Source of the DNA: an uncultured Hyphomicrobiales bacterium
GTDB taxonomy: Bacteria > Pseudomonadota > Alphaproteobacteria > Rhizobiales > Xanthobacteraceae
Length of the DNA stretch: 45,569 nucleotides
NCBI GenBank assembly: GCA_903878085.1
Contig: CAIRGJ010000027.1
Location: 1 to 45,569 of the forward strand
Direction: 5' to 3'
Part shown: positions 1-7,960 of the stretch, piece after piece
How the letters are laid out: each line of letters begins with the position of its first letter
Position numbering within the stretch: position 1 is the first letter of the stretch
Translations under genes and position numbers: made by a program
The notes under the pieces: generated by a model
Databases searched by the model: none
What the model saw: only the letters and a program-made list of their open reading frames with translations
Told to the model about the DNA's origin: nothing

Positions 1-1242
1 TTCCGCATTGTTCTTGGTGTTGCGGAGCTTGTCGAGCAGGAAGTCGATAGCATCCATCGTGCCCATCGGATTGAGGATGCGGCGAAGCACATACATCTTC
101 TTGAGCAACTGCGGATCGGTGATGAGCTCTTCCTTGCGCGTGCCCGAGCGCGAAATGTCGATCGCCGGGAAAGTGCGCTTGTCAGAGACCTTGCGATCAA
201 GAATCAGCTCGGAGTTACCGGTGCCCTTGAACTCTTCGAAAATCACTTCGTCCATGCGGCTGCCGGTATCGACGAGGGCCGTCGCGATAATGGTCAGCGA
301 GCCGCCTTCCTCGATATTGCGCGCCGCACCGAAGAAGCGCTTCGGCCGCTGCAAGGCGTTGGCATCGACGCCGCCGGTCAGCACCTTACCGGATGACGGC
401 ACCACGGTGTTGTAGGCGCGGCCGAGACGAGTGATCGAATCCAGCAGGATCACGACGTCGCGCTGATGCTCGACCAGACGCTTGGCCTTTTCGATGACCA
501 TCTCGGCCACGGCAACATGCCGCGAGGCCGGCTCGTCGAAGGTCGAGGACACCACCTCGCCCTTCACCGAACGCTGCATGTCGGTGACTTCTTCCGGCCG
601 TTCGTCGATCAGCAGCACGATCAGATAGCACTCGGGATGGTTGGCGGTGATGGCGTGCGCGATGTTCTGCAGCAGCACCGTTTTGCCGGTGCGCGGTGGC
701 GACACGATCAGCGCGCGCTGGCCTTTGCCGATGGGCGCCACGATGTCGATGACGCGGGCGGAGAGATCCTTCTTGGTCGGATCCTCATGCTCCATCTTCA
801 GCCGCTCTTCGGGATACAGCGGCGTCAGGTTGTCGAAGTTGATCTTGTGGCGCGCCTTTTCCGGGTCCTCGAAATTAATCGTGTTGACCTTGAGCAGCGC
901 GAAGTAGCGCTCGCCTTCTTTCGGCGAACGGATCTGGCCTTCGACGGTGTCGCCGGTACGCAGGCCGAAGCGGCGGATCTGCGAGGGCGAGACATAGATG
1001 TCGTCGGGGCCGGACAAATAGTTGGATTCCGGGGAGCGCAGGAAGCCGAAGCCGTCGGAGAGAACTTCGACCACGCCTTCGCCAATGATGTCGATTTCGG
1101 CGGTCGCGAGATTCTTCAGGATGGCGAACATCAACTCCTGCTTGCGCAGGGTGCTGGCGTTCTCGACCTGGTGCTCTTCAGCGAACGCGGTCAGCTCGGC
1201 CGGGGTCTTGGCCTTAAGGTCTTGGAGTTTCATTTCCCGCAT
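1..1242 (-). CDS. rho: Transcription termination factor Rho (3' end cut by window)
   Basis: Rho is the hexameric RNA-dependent ATPase/translocase that ends transcription. The reading frame runs off the left edge; 414 codons are present and only a few C-terminal residues should be missing. Visible parts: N-terminal RNA-binding region with [10 protein letters not shown] and [12 protein letters not shown] (cold-shock-like primary site), Walker A PPRTGKT, Walker [20 protein letters not shown] stretch, and the RNA-binding loop/R-finger end with [15 protein letters not shown] chose ATG at 1242 ([10 protein letters not shown]) rather than the in-frame ATG at 1233, because AAGGA lies 11 nt ahead of it while the inner ATG has its purine run directly adjacent. 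Followed upstream by hemJ on the same strand, the usual order in this group. Confidence 0.96.
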   Translation of the reverse strand, partial: MREMKLQDLKAKTPAELTAFAEEHQVENASTLRKQELMFAILKNLATAEIDIIGEGVVEVLSDGFGFLRSPESNYLSGPDDIYVSPSQIRRFGLRTGDTVEGQIRSPKEGERYFALLKVNTINFEDPEKARHKINFDNLTPLYPEERLKMEHEDPTKKDLSARVIDIVAPIGKGQRALIVSPPRTGKTVLLQNIAHAITANHPECYLIVLLIDERPEEVTDMQRSVKGEVVSSTFDEPASRHVAVAEMVIEKAKRLVEHQRDVVILLDSITRLGRAYNTVVPSSGKVLTGGVDANALQRPKRFFGAARNIEEGGSLTIIATALVDTGSRMDEVIFEEFKGTGNSELILDRKVSDKRTFPAIDISRSGTRKEELITDPQLLKKMYVLRRILNPMGTMDAIDFLLDKLRNTKNNAE

Positions 1243-1514
1243 TGGGGGATACGTCCTTGGCAGAGTAACCGGGGGAGTCTTGAAAAATAAGAAGACTCAA
1301 AGCTCGGTGGCTCAGGGGGGAGAGAGAAAGATCGCAGGTCTGGGGTGACGAGGTGTTTTGGAAAGGTGCCCGGGACCCGATGCTGCGGCCGGCCCGATCG
1401 TGGGGACCGGAACGCGACTGGCATCTGCCTGCGTTCGGTGGGAGCCCCTTACATAAGGCGAAGCCGCAATTTTAGCAAGAGCGGCGCCCGGCTGTGGACG
1501 AATTAATGCTGTCC

Positions 1515-1937
1515 TTAGAACGGCTTAACGGTCGCCAACAGCACGATAAAGATCATCAATACCGTCGGTATCTCATTGACGATACGGAAGAATTTCTCCG
1601 TGTGCGTGTTGCGGTCGCGGGCGAATTCGGCCACCCAGCGGCTGAAAAATCCGTGCATCGCCGACAACGCAATGACGAGCACGAACTTGGCGAGAAACCA
1701 CGGCGTGCTCATCCAGTGGCCCTGGATCGCCAGCGCGACGCCGAGAATCCAACTCACCGCCATCGCCGGCGTCATGATGAAGTTCAGCAGCCGGCGTTCC
1801 ATCACCTTGAAGGTTTCGGACTGCTCGGAGCCGGGCTTCGATGCCGCGTGATAAACAAACAGCCGCGGCAGATACAGCATGCCTGCCATCCACGAGATCA
1901 CAGCGATGATGTGGAAGGCTTTGAGGGTGAGGTACAT
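1515..1937 (-). CDS. hemJ: Protoporphyrinogen IX oxidase HemJ
   Basis: A 140-residue inner-membrane protein of the HemJ family, which oxidises protoporphyrinogen IX to protoporphyrin IX in the penultimate step of heme synthesis. It begins MYLTLKAFHIIAVISWMAGM with the conserved early histidine (H9) in the first membrane segment, and has further hydrophobic segments near residues 55-72, 84-98 and 122-138. The length is typical of the family. It sits between hemE and rho on the same strand; the linked hemE fits heme synthesis. About 270 bp separate it from rho, and I see no further gene there. Confidence 0.92.
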   Translation of the reverse strand: MYLTLKAFHIIAVISWMAGMLYLPRLFVYHAASKPGSEQSETFKVMERRLLNFIMTPAMAVSWILGVALAIQGHWMSTPWFLAKFVLVIALSAMHGFFSRWVAEFARDRNTHTEKFFRIVNEIPTVLMIFIVLLATVKPF

Positions 1938-1981
1938 GAGCCGAACCTAACCTAGTTTCTCATTGCCGACGATATATCATC

Positions 1982-2019
1982 TTGTCATGGCCGGGCTTGT
2001 CCCGGCCATCCCGCTTAGG
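1982..2019. repeat. Left 38-bp inverted repeat of a GIY-YIG unit
   Basis: This is an exact reverse complement, over 38 bp, of positions 2336-2373. It also has an internal hairpin: ATGGCCGGG, a 5-nt loop CTTGT, then CCCGGCCAT. The sequence resembles the dispersed GGCCGGG..CCCGGCC palindromes common in Bradyrhizobium-type genomes. It lies just before the GIY-YIG gene; an upstream ATG inside it (giving MAGLVPAIP..) would read the repeat as protein and is probably not the true start. Confidence 0.9.
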
Positions 2020-2031
2020 CAGGCAGGATCG

Positions 2032-2340
2032 ATGGCCGAGTACTACGTCTACTTTCTCGCCAGTCGTCCCGGCGGCGCCATTTACGTCGGCGTGACCAAC
2101 GACCTTGTTCGTCGTGTGTACGAACATCGGATCGGCGCAGTCAAAGGCCACACCAAGCGCTTCAACATAAAACAGCTCATTTATTTCGAGGCTTACGGCG
2201 ATATTCGCGACGCTCTTCAACGCGAGCACAACATCAAGCATTGGCCGCGGGTATGGAAGACCAGGTTGATCGTCGAACAAAATCCCTCGTGGCTTGATTT
2301 GTACGAGGAAATTGCTGGAGCTGGCGTTTTGCCCTCCTAA
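2032..2340 (+). CDS. Small GIY-YIG nuclease-family protein (COG2827-like) inside inverted repeats
   Basis: A 102-residue single-domain GIY-YIG protein. Visible motif positions: YYVYFLAS at residues 3-10 and IYVGVT near 16-21 form the GIY/YIG pair, RRVYEHR near 26-32 carries the family arginine, and FEAYGDIRDALQREH with the following IKHWPR.WK carries the metal-binding glutamate region. Family members are candidate DNA endonucleases of unknown target. The start at 2032 is preceded by an AGG/GGA-rich ribosome site in the 12 bases between the left repeat and the ATG; longer starts read through the repeat. The stop codon TAA lies inside the right 38-bp repeat, so gene and repeats form one 392-bp unit between hemJ and hemE. 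No mobility has been shown; that is inference. Confidence 0.85.
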   Translation: MAEYYVYFLASRPGGAIYVGVTNDLVRRVYEHRIGAVKGHTKRFNIKQLIYFEAYGDIRDALQREHNIKHWPRVWKTRLIVEQNPSWLDLYEEIAGAGVLPS

Positions 2341-2373
2341 GCGGGATGGCCGGGACAAGCCCGGCCATGACAA
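2336..2373. repeat. Right 38-bp inverted repeat of the GIY-YIG unit
   Basis: Exact reverse complement of 1982-2019, including the same internal 9-bp-stem hairpin. It supplies the stop codon of the GIY-YIG gene (TAA at 2338-2340). I saw no obvious target-site duplication outside the two repeats. Confidence 0.9.
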
Positions 2374-2398
2374 AAGTGGAGGCTCGCTTTGCTCGCCA

Positions 2399-2419
2399 CC
2401 CTCCCCTTTCAGGGGAGGG
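2399..2419. repeat. Short GC hairpin (CCCTCCCC / GGGGAGGG)
   Basis: An 8-bp perfect stem with a 5-nt loop just beyond the hemE stop. On the hemE strand it has no T-run after it, so it is more likely a dispersed REP-like hairpin than a classical intrinsic terminator, although it could still slow transcription leaving hemE. The CCTCCCC type resembles the hisF-hisE spacer repeat at 17160-17285. Confidence 0.55.
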
Positions 2420-2427
2420 ATTAAAAA

Positions 2428-3471
2428 CTAACCCGCCCTGACCCGCTTCAGCATCCGTTCGACATGCGCGATCGGGGTGGCCGGCAGAATGCCGTGGCCA
2501 AGATTGAAAATCAGCGGCTTGCCGGCAAGTTGCGTCATCACATCGTCGACCTCGCGGTCGAGCGCCTCGCCGCCGGCGAGCAGGGCCAGTGGATCGACAT
2601 TGCCCTGCACCGTCACGCGGGGTTGCAGTATGTCAGCCGCGAGCGAGCGCGGGAAAGTCCAGTCGAGCCCGACGCCGTCGACGCCGGTGGCAACCACGTA
2701 AGGCAGGGTCATGGCGCCGGCACCGCGCGGAAAACCGATGATTTTGGCACCCGGCACCTGATGGCGCACGCCGGCAACGATTTTTTCGGTTGGTTGAATG
2801 CACCAGCGGTCGAACTGCGTCGGGGACAGCACGCCGGCCCAGGTATCGAAAATCTGCACCACTTCGGCGCCGGCCTTGAGCTGCCCGACCAGATATTCGA
2901 TAGAACCTTCGACCAACCGGTCAATCAATCGTCCGAAGCCTTCCGGATCGCGATAAGCAAACAGCCGCGCCGGTGCCTGGTCCGGCGTCGCTTCGCCGGC
3001 AACCATGTAAGTCGCGACCGTCCACGGTGCGCCACAAAATCCGATCAGCGTCGTCTTGCTATCGAGCTGAGATTTGACCCGAGACACCGTCTCATAGATT
3101 GGCGCCAGCACCTTGCCGTCGATGGCTTCGTGCATGCCGGCGACCGCCGCGGCATCGGCCAAAGGCTCGAGCTTGGGGCCTTCGCCAACCAGGAATTCAA
3201 CTTTGCGGCCGAAGGCTAATGGCACGATCAGAATATCGGAAAATAAAATTGCGGCATCGAAGCCGAACCGCCGCACCGGTTGCAACGTTACCTCAGCAGC
3301 CAGTTCCGGATTGAAACAAAGGTCGAGAAAACCGCCTGCCTTCTCCCGCACCGCACGATATTCCGGCAAATATCGGCCCGCCTGGCGCATCATCCAGACC
3401 GGCGGCACTGCTTCACGCTCCCTGCCAAGCACTCGCAGTAGCGGCTTTATCCCCATGCTGGCAGTGTTCAA
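2428..3471 (-). CDS. hemE: Uroporphyrinogen decarboxylase HemE
   Basis: Converts uroporphyrinogen III to coproporphyrinogen III by removing four carboxyl groups, in the cytoplasm. 347 residues, the usual length. Signature sequences are visible: [15 protein letters not shown] near residues 25-39, [15 protein letters not shown] near 52-66, and FSDIL near 78-82 with the catalytic aspartate; [13 protein letters not shown] and [11 protein letters not shown] are further conserved blocks. It diverges from the PDRP gene across the 366-bp oriC-like region, and is upstream of hemJ and rho on the same strand with the GIY-YIG unit in between. Confidence 0.97.
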   Translation of the reverse strand: MNTASMGIKPLLRVLGREREAVPPVWMMRQAGRYLPEYRAVREKAGGFLDLCFNPELAAEVTLQPVRRFGFDAAILFSDILIVPLAFGRKVEFLVGEGPKLEPLADAAAVAGMHEAIDGKVLAPIYETVSRVKSQLDSKTTLIGFCGAPWTVATYMVAGEATPDQAPARLFAYRDPEGFGRLIDRLVEGSIEYLVGQLKAGAEVVQIFDTWAGVLSPTQFDRWCIQPTEKIVAGVRHQVPGAKIIGFPRGAGAMTLPYVVATGVDGVGLDWTFPRSLAADILQPRVTVQGNVDPLALLAGGEALDREVDDVMTQLAGKPLIFNLGHGILPATPIAHVERMLKRVRAG

Positions 3472-3837
3472 GGCTTCTTCCTCTTAAGAATCTTTAGAAC
3501 TCTTTGTAGTTATTATTAGGCAGTTGATTGGACTCATGACTCGCGGTCAACATTCTGTCCACCGCCTGTAAGGCCTGGATTCAGAATCCAGCCCAATTTG
3601 TCGTATTTCTATCCACAGTGCTGGGCCTAATTTTACTGGGCTTTCGAGCGGCTATCCCCTGCTGTCCCCAGCCCGCTGTCCACATCCGGCCATCAAGGTC
3701 TGATTGGGCCTCCCAAGTTTATCCCACAAGGCAGCCTTGTGGACGAAAATGCAGCTTCTGCCCTGTGTTAGGTTGCCTAGCGCCTTTAGCCGTGGCCTCC
3801 TCCCGTCCTGTCCACAATCCATACTGAAACCATACAG
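3472..3837. other. Candidate chromosomal replication origin (oriC) between hemE and PDRP gene
   Basis: In Caulobacter, Rickettsia and Sinorhizobium the chromosomal origin lies beside hemE, and this gap is that position. The hemE side (about 3481-3530) is AT-rich. Five GANTC sites (CcrM methylation) fall within about 100 bp: 3488, 3531, 3538, 3578 and 3584. DnaA-box-like 9-mers related to TTATCCACA: CTATCCACA at 3609 (one mismatch), CTGTCCACA at 3676 and 3808, TCGTCCACA on the minus strand at 3738-3746, and the weaker CTGTCCACC at 3555. Genes point away on both sides. There is no convincing ORF in the gap. Exact boxes are imperfect, so the call rests on position plus the GANTC cluster. Confidence 0.72.
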
Positions 3838-4671
3838 ATGACCGAACCTGGATATTTCCATCTGCATCTCGTCTCCGACGCCACCGGCGAAACCTTGATC
3901 ACGGTGGCGCGCGCTGCCGCGGCGCAATACGCCAATGTGTCGCCGGTGGAGCATCTGTATCCGATGGTGCGTTCGCGGAAACAGCTGGATTCGGCGCTGG
4001 TCGAGATCACCGATGCTCCGGGCCTGGTGCTTTATACGCTGCTCGAGGAAGACCTGATCAAGCTTCTGGAAGATAAATGCCGTGAGCTCGGGCTGCCCTG
4101 TATGTCGGTCCTGGGACCGATTTTGCGGCTGTTCCAATCGTATCTCGGCGCCGAGACCATCCATCGCGTCGGCGCCCAGCATGTTCTCAACGCCGAATAT
4201 TTCCAGCGCATCGAGGCGCTGAACTACACAATGTTCCACGACGACGGCCAGCACGTCGAAGGCCTGGAGGACGCCGATGTCGTCTTGATCGGCGTGTCGC
4301 GCACCTCGAAGACGCCGACCTCGATCTATCTCGCCAACCGTGGCGTCAAGACCGGCAATGTGCCGTTGGTGCCGGGCGTGCCAATGCCGCCGCAGGTCGA
4401 GGCACTGAAGCGGCCGCTGGTCGTCGGGCTCTACGCCAGTCCGGAGCGCATCGTGCAGATCCGCGAAAATCGGCTGCTCGGCCTCAACGCACATCGCGAC
4501 GACAACCAATATATCGATAAAGCCGCGGTCGCAGAGGAAGTGGCCTATTCCCGCAAGCTTTGCGCCAAGAATAATTGGCCGAGCATCGACGTGACGCGCC
4601 GCTCGATCGAGGAAACCGCCGCCGGCGTGATGAAACTGTTGGCCGAACGCCGCCGCGGGCCGGGGAGATAG
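3838..4671 (+). CDS. Pyruvate, phosphate dikinase / PEP synthase regulatory protein (DUF299, RP001 homologue)
   Basis: A bifunctional serine/threonine kinase and pyrophosphorylase that inactivates and reactivates PPDK or PEP synthase through a phosphothreonine next to the catalytic histidine. 277 residues, standard for the family. The start [14 protein letters not shown] (residues 7-20) and the P-loop-like [11 protein letters not shown] (near 151-161) are diagnostic. It is the first gene to the right of the candidate origin, as in other alphaproteobacteria, and the maf gene begins 8 nt after its stop, suggesting one operon. The family is sure; whether the target here is PPDK or PEP synthase cannot be told from this window. 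Confidence 0.93.
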   Translation: MTEPGYFHLHLVSDATGETLITVARAAAAQYANVSPVEHLYPMVRSRKQLDSALVEITDAPGLVLYTLLEEDLIKLLEDKCRELGLPCMSVLGPILRLFQSYLGAETIHRVGAQHVLNAEYFQRIEALNYTMFHDDGQHVEGLEDADVVLIGVSRTSKTPTSIYLANRGVKTGNVPLVPGVPMPPQVEALKRPLVVGLYASPERIVQIRENRLLGLNAHRDDNQYIDKAAVAEEVAYSRKLCAKNNWPSIDVTRRSIEETAAGVMKLLAERRRGPGR

Positions 4672-4679
4672 GAAACGCG

Positions 4680-5288
4680 ATGCCGCTTTGGCTCGAACGT
4701 CAGCCGCTGGTTCTTGCCTCGAAAAGCGACGTGCGCGGAAAGATTCTCGCGGCCGCAGGTCTCCGGTTCGAAATCAGGCCGGCGCAGATCGACGAGCGCG
4801 CGGTCGAAGCGAAAGCTGGCCTTTCCGATGCAGCGGCGGTGGCGCGGTTGCTGGCGCGCGCCAAGGCGGAAGCGGTGTCGGCGACGCGGCCCGGACAACT
4901 GGTGCTTGGCGCCGACCAGACGCTGGCGCGCGGCGCCATGCGCTTGAGCAAGCCAGCCAATCGCGACCAGGCCGGCGAGCAATTGCGGGCCTTGCGCGGC
5001 CGGAAACATGAGCTGCATTCGGCGGTGGCTTTGGTGCGCGACGGCGCCGCGCTGTTCGAATGCGTCGATACCGCGCGGCTGACGATGCGCGACGTGTCCG
5101 ACCGCTTTCTCAGCGACTATCTCGACATGGCGGGCGACGCCACGCTGCACAGCGTCGGCGCCTATCAGCTCGAAGGCATCGGCATTCATCTATTCGAAAA
5201 GGTGGAGGGCGACTACTTCACCATTCTTGGGTTACCGCTGATGCCGCTGTTGGCGTTCATGCGGCAGAGCAAATTTATCGATGGGTAG
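4680..5288 (+). CDS. maf: Maf-family nucleoside triphosphate pyrophosphatase
   Basis: Maf proteins hydrolyse non-canonical or modified nucleoside triphosphates to monophosphates. 202 residues. The N-terminal motif LVLASKSDVRGKIL replaces the commoner SASPRR form, and the conserved aspartate is in GADQTLA; Q after D is reminiscent of the YceF/m7GTP branch rather than the dTTP/UTP branch (inference). The C-terminal GAYQLEGIGIHLFEKVEGDY block is well conserved. ATG at 4680 follows a purine-rich GGGGAGATAGG stretch at the end of the PDRP gene. Its stop codon touches the palindromic repeat at 5288-5336; coaE follows. Confidence 0.93.
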   Translation: MPLWLERQPLVLASKSDVRGKILAAAGLRFEIRPAQIDERAVEAKAGLSDAAAVARLLARAKAEAVSATRPGQLVLGADQTLARGAMRLSKPANRDQAGEQLRALRGRKHELHSAVALVRDGAALFECVDTARLTMRDVSDRFLSDYLDMAGDATLHSVGAYQLEGIGIHLFEKVEGDYFTILGLPLMPLLAFMRQSKFIDG

Positions 5289-5336
5289 CGCATGATCCCG
5301 AAAAGCGGGAACCGGTTTTCGGATAAGATCATGCGC
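5288..5336. repeat. Dispersed palindromic repeat, copy 1 (GCGCATGATC..GATCATGCGC)
   Basis: A 49-bp imperfect palindrome with ends GCGCATGATC and GATCATGCGC and a core CCCGAAAA..CCGGTTTTCGG. Near-identical copies are at 17617-17665 and, inverted, at 33602-33648. This type is abundant in Rhizobiales intergenic DNA. It fills the place where aroE stands in many relatives, between maf and coaE. Confidence 0.92.
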
Positions 5337-5360
5337 AAAAGAGATCAAAAGAGATATTGC

Positions 5361-5960
5361 ATGTTCGTCCTTGGCCTGACCGGCTCGATCGGCATGGGAA
5401 AGTCTGCCACGGCGAAGATGTTCGCCGACGCGGGCGTGCCGGTGCACGATGCCGATGCGGTCGTGCATCGGCTCTATGAGGGCGACGCGACGCCGCAGAT
5501 CGAGGCGGCGTTTCCGGGCACGACCGTTGGCGACAGGGTCGACCGCGACAGACTTGGCAAGCGGGTGCTCGGCGATGCGGCTGCGATCAAGCAACTGGAG
5601 CAGATCGTGCATCCGCTGGTGGCTCAGGCGCGCGACAGGTTCTTGAGCGAGGCCGAACGCAGCGGGGCGACGGTTGCGGTGCTGGATATTCCGCTGCTCT
5701 TTGAGACCAAAGGCGATGTGCGTTGCGACGCGGTGGTGGTGGTTTCGGCGCCCGCCGACATGCAGCGCACGCGCGCCTTCGAGCGGCCCGGAATGACCGA
5801 GCAGAAGCTCGACGCCATTCTGGCCAAGCAGATGCCGGACGCCGAAAAACGCCGGCGCGCCGATTTCGTAGTGGATACATCGCAAGGCTTCGATCACGCC
5901 CGCGATCAGGTGCGTGATATTCTAAAAGCAGTTGCTACGATGCCGAAACGGCGGCAGTGA
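5361..5960 (+). CDS. coaE: Dephospho-CoA kinase CoaE
   Basis: Phosphorylates the 3'-hydroxyl of dephospho-CoA, the last step of coenzyme A synthesis. 199 residues. The P-loop [11 protein letters not shown] is at residues 5-15, the HDAD motif ([12 protein letters not shown]) follows near 29-40, and DIPLLFE near 113-119 marks the CoA-binding/lid side. ATG 5361 is chosen because upstream in-frame codons read through the palindromic repeat. dnaQ follows 44 nt later on the same strand. The window also encodes pantothenate kinase (coaA), the first enzyme of this pathway. Confidence 0.96.
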   Translation: MFVLGLTGSIGMGKSATAKMFADAGVPVHDADAVVHRLYEGDATPQIEAAFPGTTVGDRVDRDRLGKRVLGDAAAIKQLEQIVHPLVAQARDRFLSEAERSGATVAVLDIPLLFETKGDVRCDAVVVVSAPADMQRTRAFERPGMTEQKLDAILAKQMPDAEKRRRADFVVDTSQGFDHARDQVRDILKAVATMPKRRQ

Positions 5961-6004
5961 TTCTCTGAGCCAATTTCTTGGCGCCCCGAACAGATCGAAA
6001 GCAC

Positions 6005-6697
6005 ATGCGCGAAATCGTTCTCGACACCGAAACCACCGGGCTGGATCCCAACCAGGGCCACCGTCTGGTCGAGGTCGGCTGCATCGAGCTGCTCAACCGG
6101 ATTCCAACCGGCGCGGTGTTCCATGCCTACTTGAACCCCGATCGGGACATGCCGGCGGAAGCCTTCGCCATTCACGGGCTGTCGATCGAATTCTTGCGCG
6201 GCCACAAGCGGTTCAGCGATGTCTGCGACGAGTTCCTGGCCTTCATTGGCGACGACACGCCGCTGGTGATCCACAATGCCAGCTTCGACTACGGCTTCCT
6301 ATGCGCCGAGCTCAAGCGCGTCGAACGGGCGCTAATCACGCGCGAGCGGCTGGTCGATACGCTGGCTATGGCGCGGCGCAAACATTCGGCCGGGCCGTAT
6401 AATCTCGACGCACTCTGCGCGCGCTATGGCATCGATACGTCACGCCGCACCAAACACGGCGCGCTGCTCGATGCCGAGATTCTTGCGGAAGTTTATCTCG
6501 AACTGATCGGCGGCCGTCAGGCACAGCTTGGTCTGGCTGAAACCGCCGCCAAGCGCGTCACCGGCGTCGATGGCGTCGTCATCCGGCGCGAGCGCACCAC
6601 GCCGCTGACGCCGCGCATCAGCGATGCGGATCGCGAAGCGCACCGCGCGTTCGTTGGAACGCTCGGTGCGGAAGCGATCTGGCAGAAGTATTTGTAG
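6005..6697 (+). CDS. dnaQ: DNA polymerase III epsilon subunit (3'-5' exonuclease) DnaQ
   Basis: Proofreading exonuclease of the replicative polymerase. 230 residues. The DEDDh active site can be followed: DTETTG at residues 6-11 (Exo I), HNASFDYGFL near 97-106 (Exo II), and HGALLDAE near 153-160 with the final histidine and aspartate (Exo III). The C-terminal tail ending AIWQKYL is the part that binds the alpha subunit. The ATG at 6005 gives the usual MREIVLDTETTG start. It converges with secB, whose stop is only 3 nt away. Confidence 0.96.
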   Translation: MREIVLDTETTGLDPNQGHRLVEVGCIELLNRIPTGAVFHAYLNPDRDMPAEAFAIHGLSIEFLRGHKRFSDVCDEFLAFIGDDTPLVIHNASFDYGFLCAELKRVERALITRERLVDTLAMARRKHSAGPYNLDALCARYGIDTSRRTKHGALLDAEILAEVYLELIGGRQAQLGLAETAAKRVTGVDGVVIRRERTTPLTPRISDADREAHRAFVGTLGAEAIWQKYL

Positions 6698-6700
6698 AAA

Positions 6701-7177
6701 TTATTGCGGCTGCGCTTCGTTCGGCTCGAGTTGCGCCATCTTGTTGCGATAGAGCCCGACGAAATCCACCGGGTCGAGCAGCAGCGGCGGGAAGCCGCCA
6801 TTGCGCACGGTGGTGGCGATGACCTCGCGTGCGAACGGGAACAGCAGGCGCGGGCATTCGATCAGCACGACCGCGTTCAGGCTTTCCTGCGGCACGTTGC
6901 GGATGCGGAACACGCCGGCGAATTCCAGTTCGAACTGGAACAGCAGCTTACCGGCGTTCTCCGCCTTGCCCTCAAGCTTGAGCGTGACCTCGATGTCGGT
7001 ATCGCTCAGCGGCACGGCGCCGACATTGATCTGGATGCCGATCTGCGGCGGCTCGCTGCTGGGGGCGAGCGATTGCGGCGCGTTCGGATTCTCGAACGAG
7101 AAATCCTTGATGTACTACATCACCACCGTGAGCTGGGGCTGCAGCTCCTCGGACGGGCCGCCGTTGGTCGTCGACAT
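6701..7177 (-). pseudogene. secB: SecB export chaperone gene interrupted by an in-frame TAG at codon 21
   Basis: SecB is a tetrameric cytosolic chaperone that keeps preproteins unfolded for SecA. The frame would give 158 residues, the normal length, and matches SecB throughout: [12 protein letters not shown], then [62 protein letters not shown]. The start at 7177 has a strong AGGAGAG site. Codon 21 (7115-7117) is TAG where the family normally has glutamine just before Y(I/T)KDFSFENP, so a single CAG-to-TAG change explains it. The only later in-frame start I see is GTG at 7015, which would lose the first third of the protein. It is either a recent nonsense mutation, a sequencing error, or suppressed amber. 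The remaining frame shows no other damage. Confidence 0.88.
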
Positions 7178-7255
7178 GAACTCTCCTGAGCCGGGCTTTT
7201 TATTGTCGGGGGGTGGCTAACATGGTGCCGGTAGGGGAACAAGGATTGGCGGTCG

Positions 7256-7729
7256 TTACGGTTTGCGCTCGTCGCCGCGCCGATCCGGCAGCACGGGGTC
7301 TGGCACCCGCTGCCATTGCTCGGGTTCCAGATCGACCACCCCATCGGCGCGGGCGGCAGGCCGTACACCGGTAAACGGAGCGGCCAAAGCCCGCCGCAAC
7401 GGTGAAATCAGCAGCAAAAGGGCCAGAACATCGGTGATAAACCCAGGAATCAGCAGGAGAAACCCGGCAATGAGGGTGGCTGCGCCGGTGCTGTCGGCTT
7501 GTAGGGCCGTAAAACTGGCTTGATTGAGGCCCTGATTCAGGGCGACGCGAACGCGGGCAATGTGGTTGCCGCCGGCGTGGCGCAGCAACAGCCCACCGGC
7601 GAACGAGGTCGCAAGCACCATCAGCAGGGCCAATCCGAAGCCGATGCTGGCGGCGACCATGATGAACACCACCAGTTCCGCGATGGGCAGCGCCACAATC
7701 GCCAAGAGTAGCCATTTTGCCACATTCAT
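7256..7729 (-). CDS. fxsA: FxsA family membrane protein
   Basis: A 157-residue FxsA-type inner-membrane protein (named for suppressing F exclusion of phage T7 when overproduced; its normal role is unclear). Hydrophobic segments lie near residues 5-22, 27-47 and 83-108. Family motifs include PIAELVVFI near 15-23 and the GFLLLIPGFITDVLALLLL stretch near 90-108. The tail after residue 115 is charged. It lies upstream of secB on the same strand, separated by 78 nt, and diverges from the Tim44-like gene across 231 bp. Confidence 0.92.
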   Translation of the reverse strand: MNVAKWLLLAIVALPIAELVVFIMVAASIGFGLALLMVLATSFAGGLLLRHAGGNHIARVRVALNQGLNQASFTALQADSTGAATLIAGFLLLIPGFITDVLALLLLISPLRRALAAPFTGVRPAARADGVVDLEPEQWQRVPDPVLPDRRGDERKP

Positions 7730-7960
7730 GCGCGTTTCTCTCGGGCCTTAATTATTGGCGTTGGCGCCCTGATCGTCTAAGGTTTCTAATGAGTTCTCTT
7801 GGCGAGGCACGATTGCGCCGAATGGTGGCGCAGGGCCTATGGAACGGCACCGCCACCAACATAGATAGGAAGGGTCGGACCGGCCGCACCGCCGTCTAGG
7901 CGAAGATTTCTAGACGAGTCTGGGTCGGAACGCCGATCTGCCGTTACGATAGCCGAAAGC

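Noticed and set aside
1960-2373. Minus-strand 137-codon frame over the GIY-YIG unit
   Set aside because: Both ends are made from the inverted repeats; the + strand carries the GIY-YIG motifs.
2399-2419. Intrinsic terminator for hemE
   Set aside because: The hairpin is good, but on the hemE strand no T-run follows it.
3652-4509. 285-codon minus-strand frame opposite the PDRP gene
   Set aside because: Antisense shadow of a well-conserved DUF299 gene; the histidine/arginine-rich composition is typical of shadows in GC-rich DNA.
6704-7189. 161-codon open frame on the + strand opposite secB
   Set aside because: It is longer than any uninterrupted secB frame because of the amber codon, but its protein resembles nothing and the minus strand reads as SecB on both sides of the stop.
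7789-7899. 37-codon + frame between fxsA and the Tim44-like gene
   Set aside because: No ribosome site of note, and no similarity recognised; the divergent gap is a likely promoter region.
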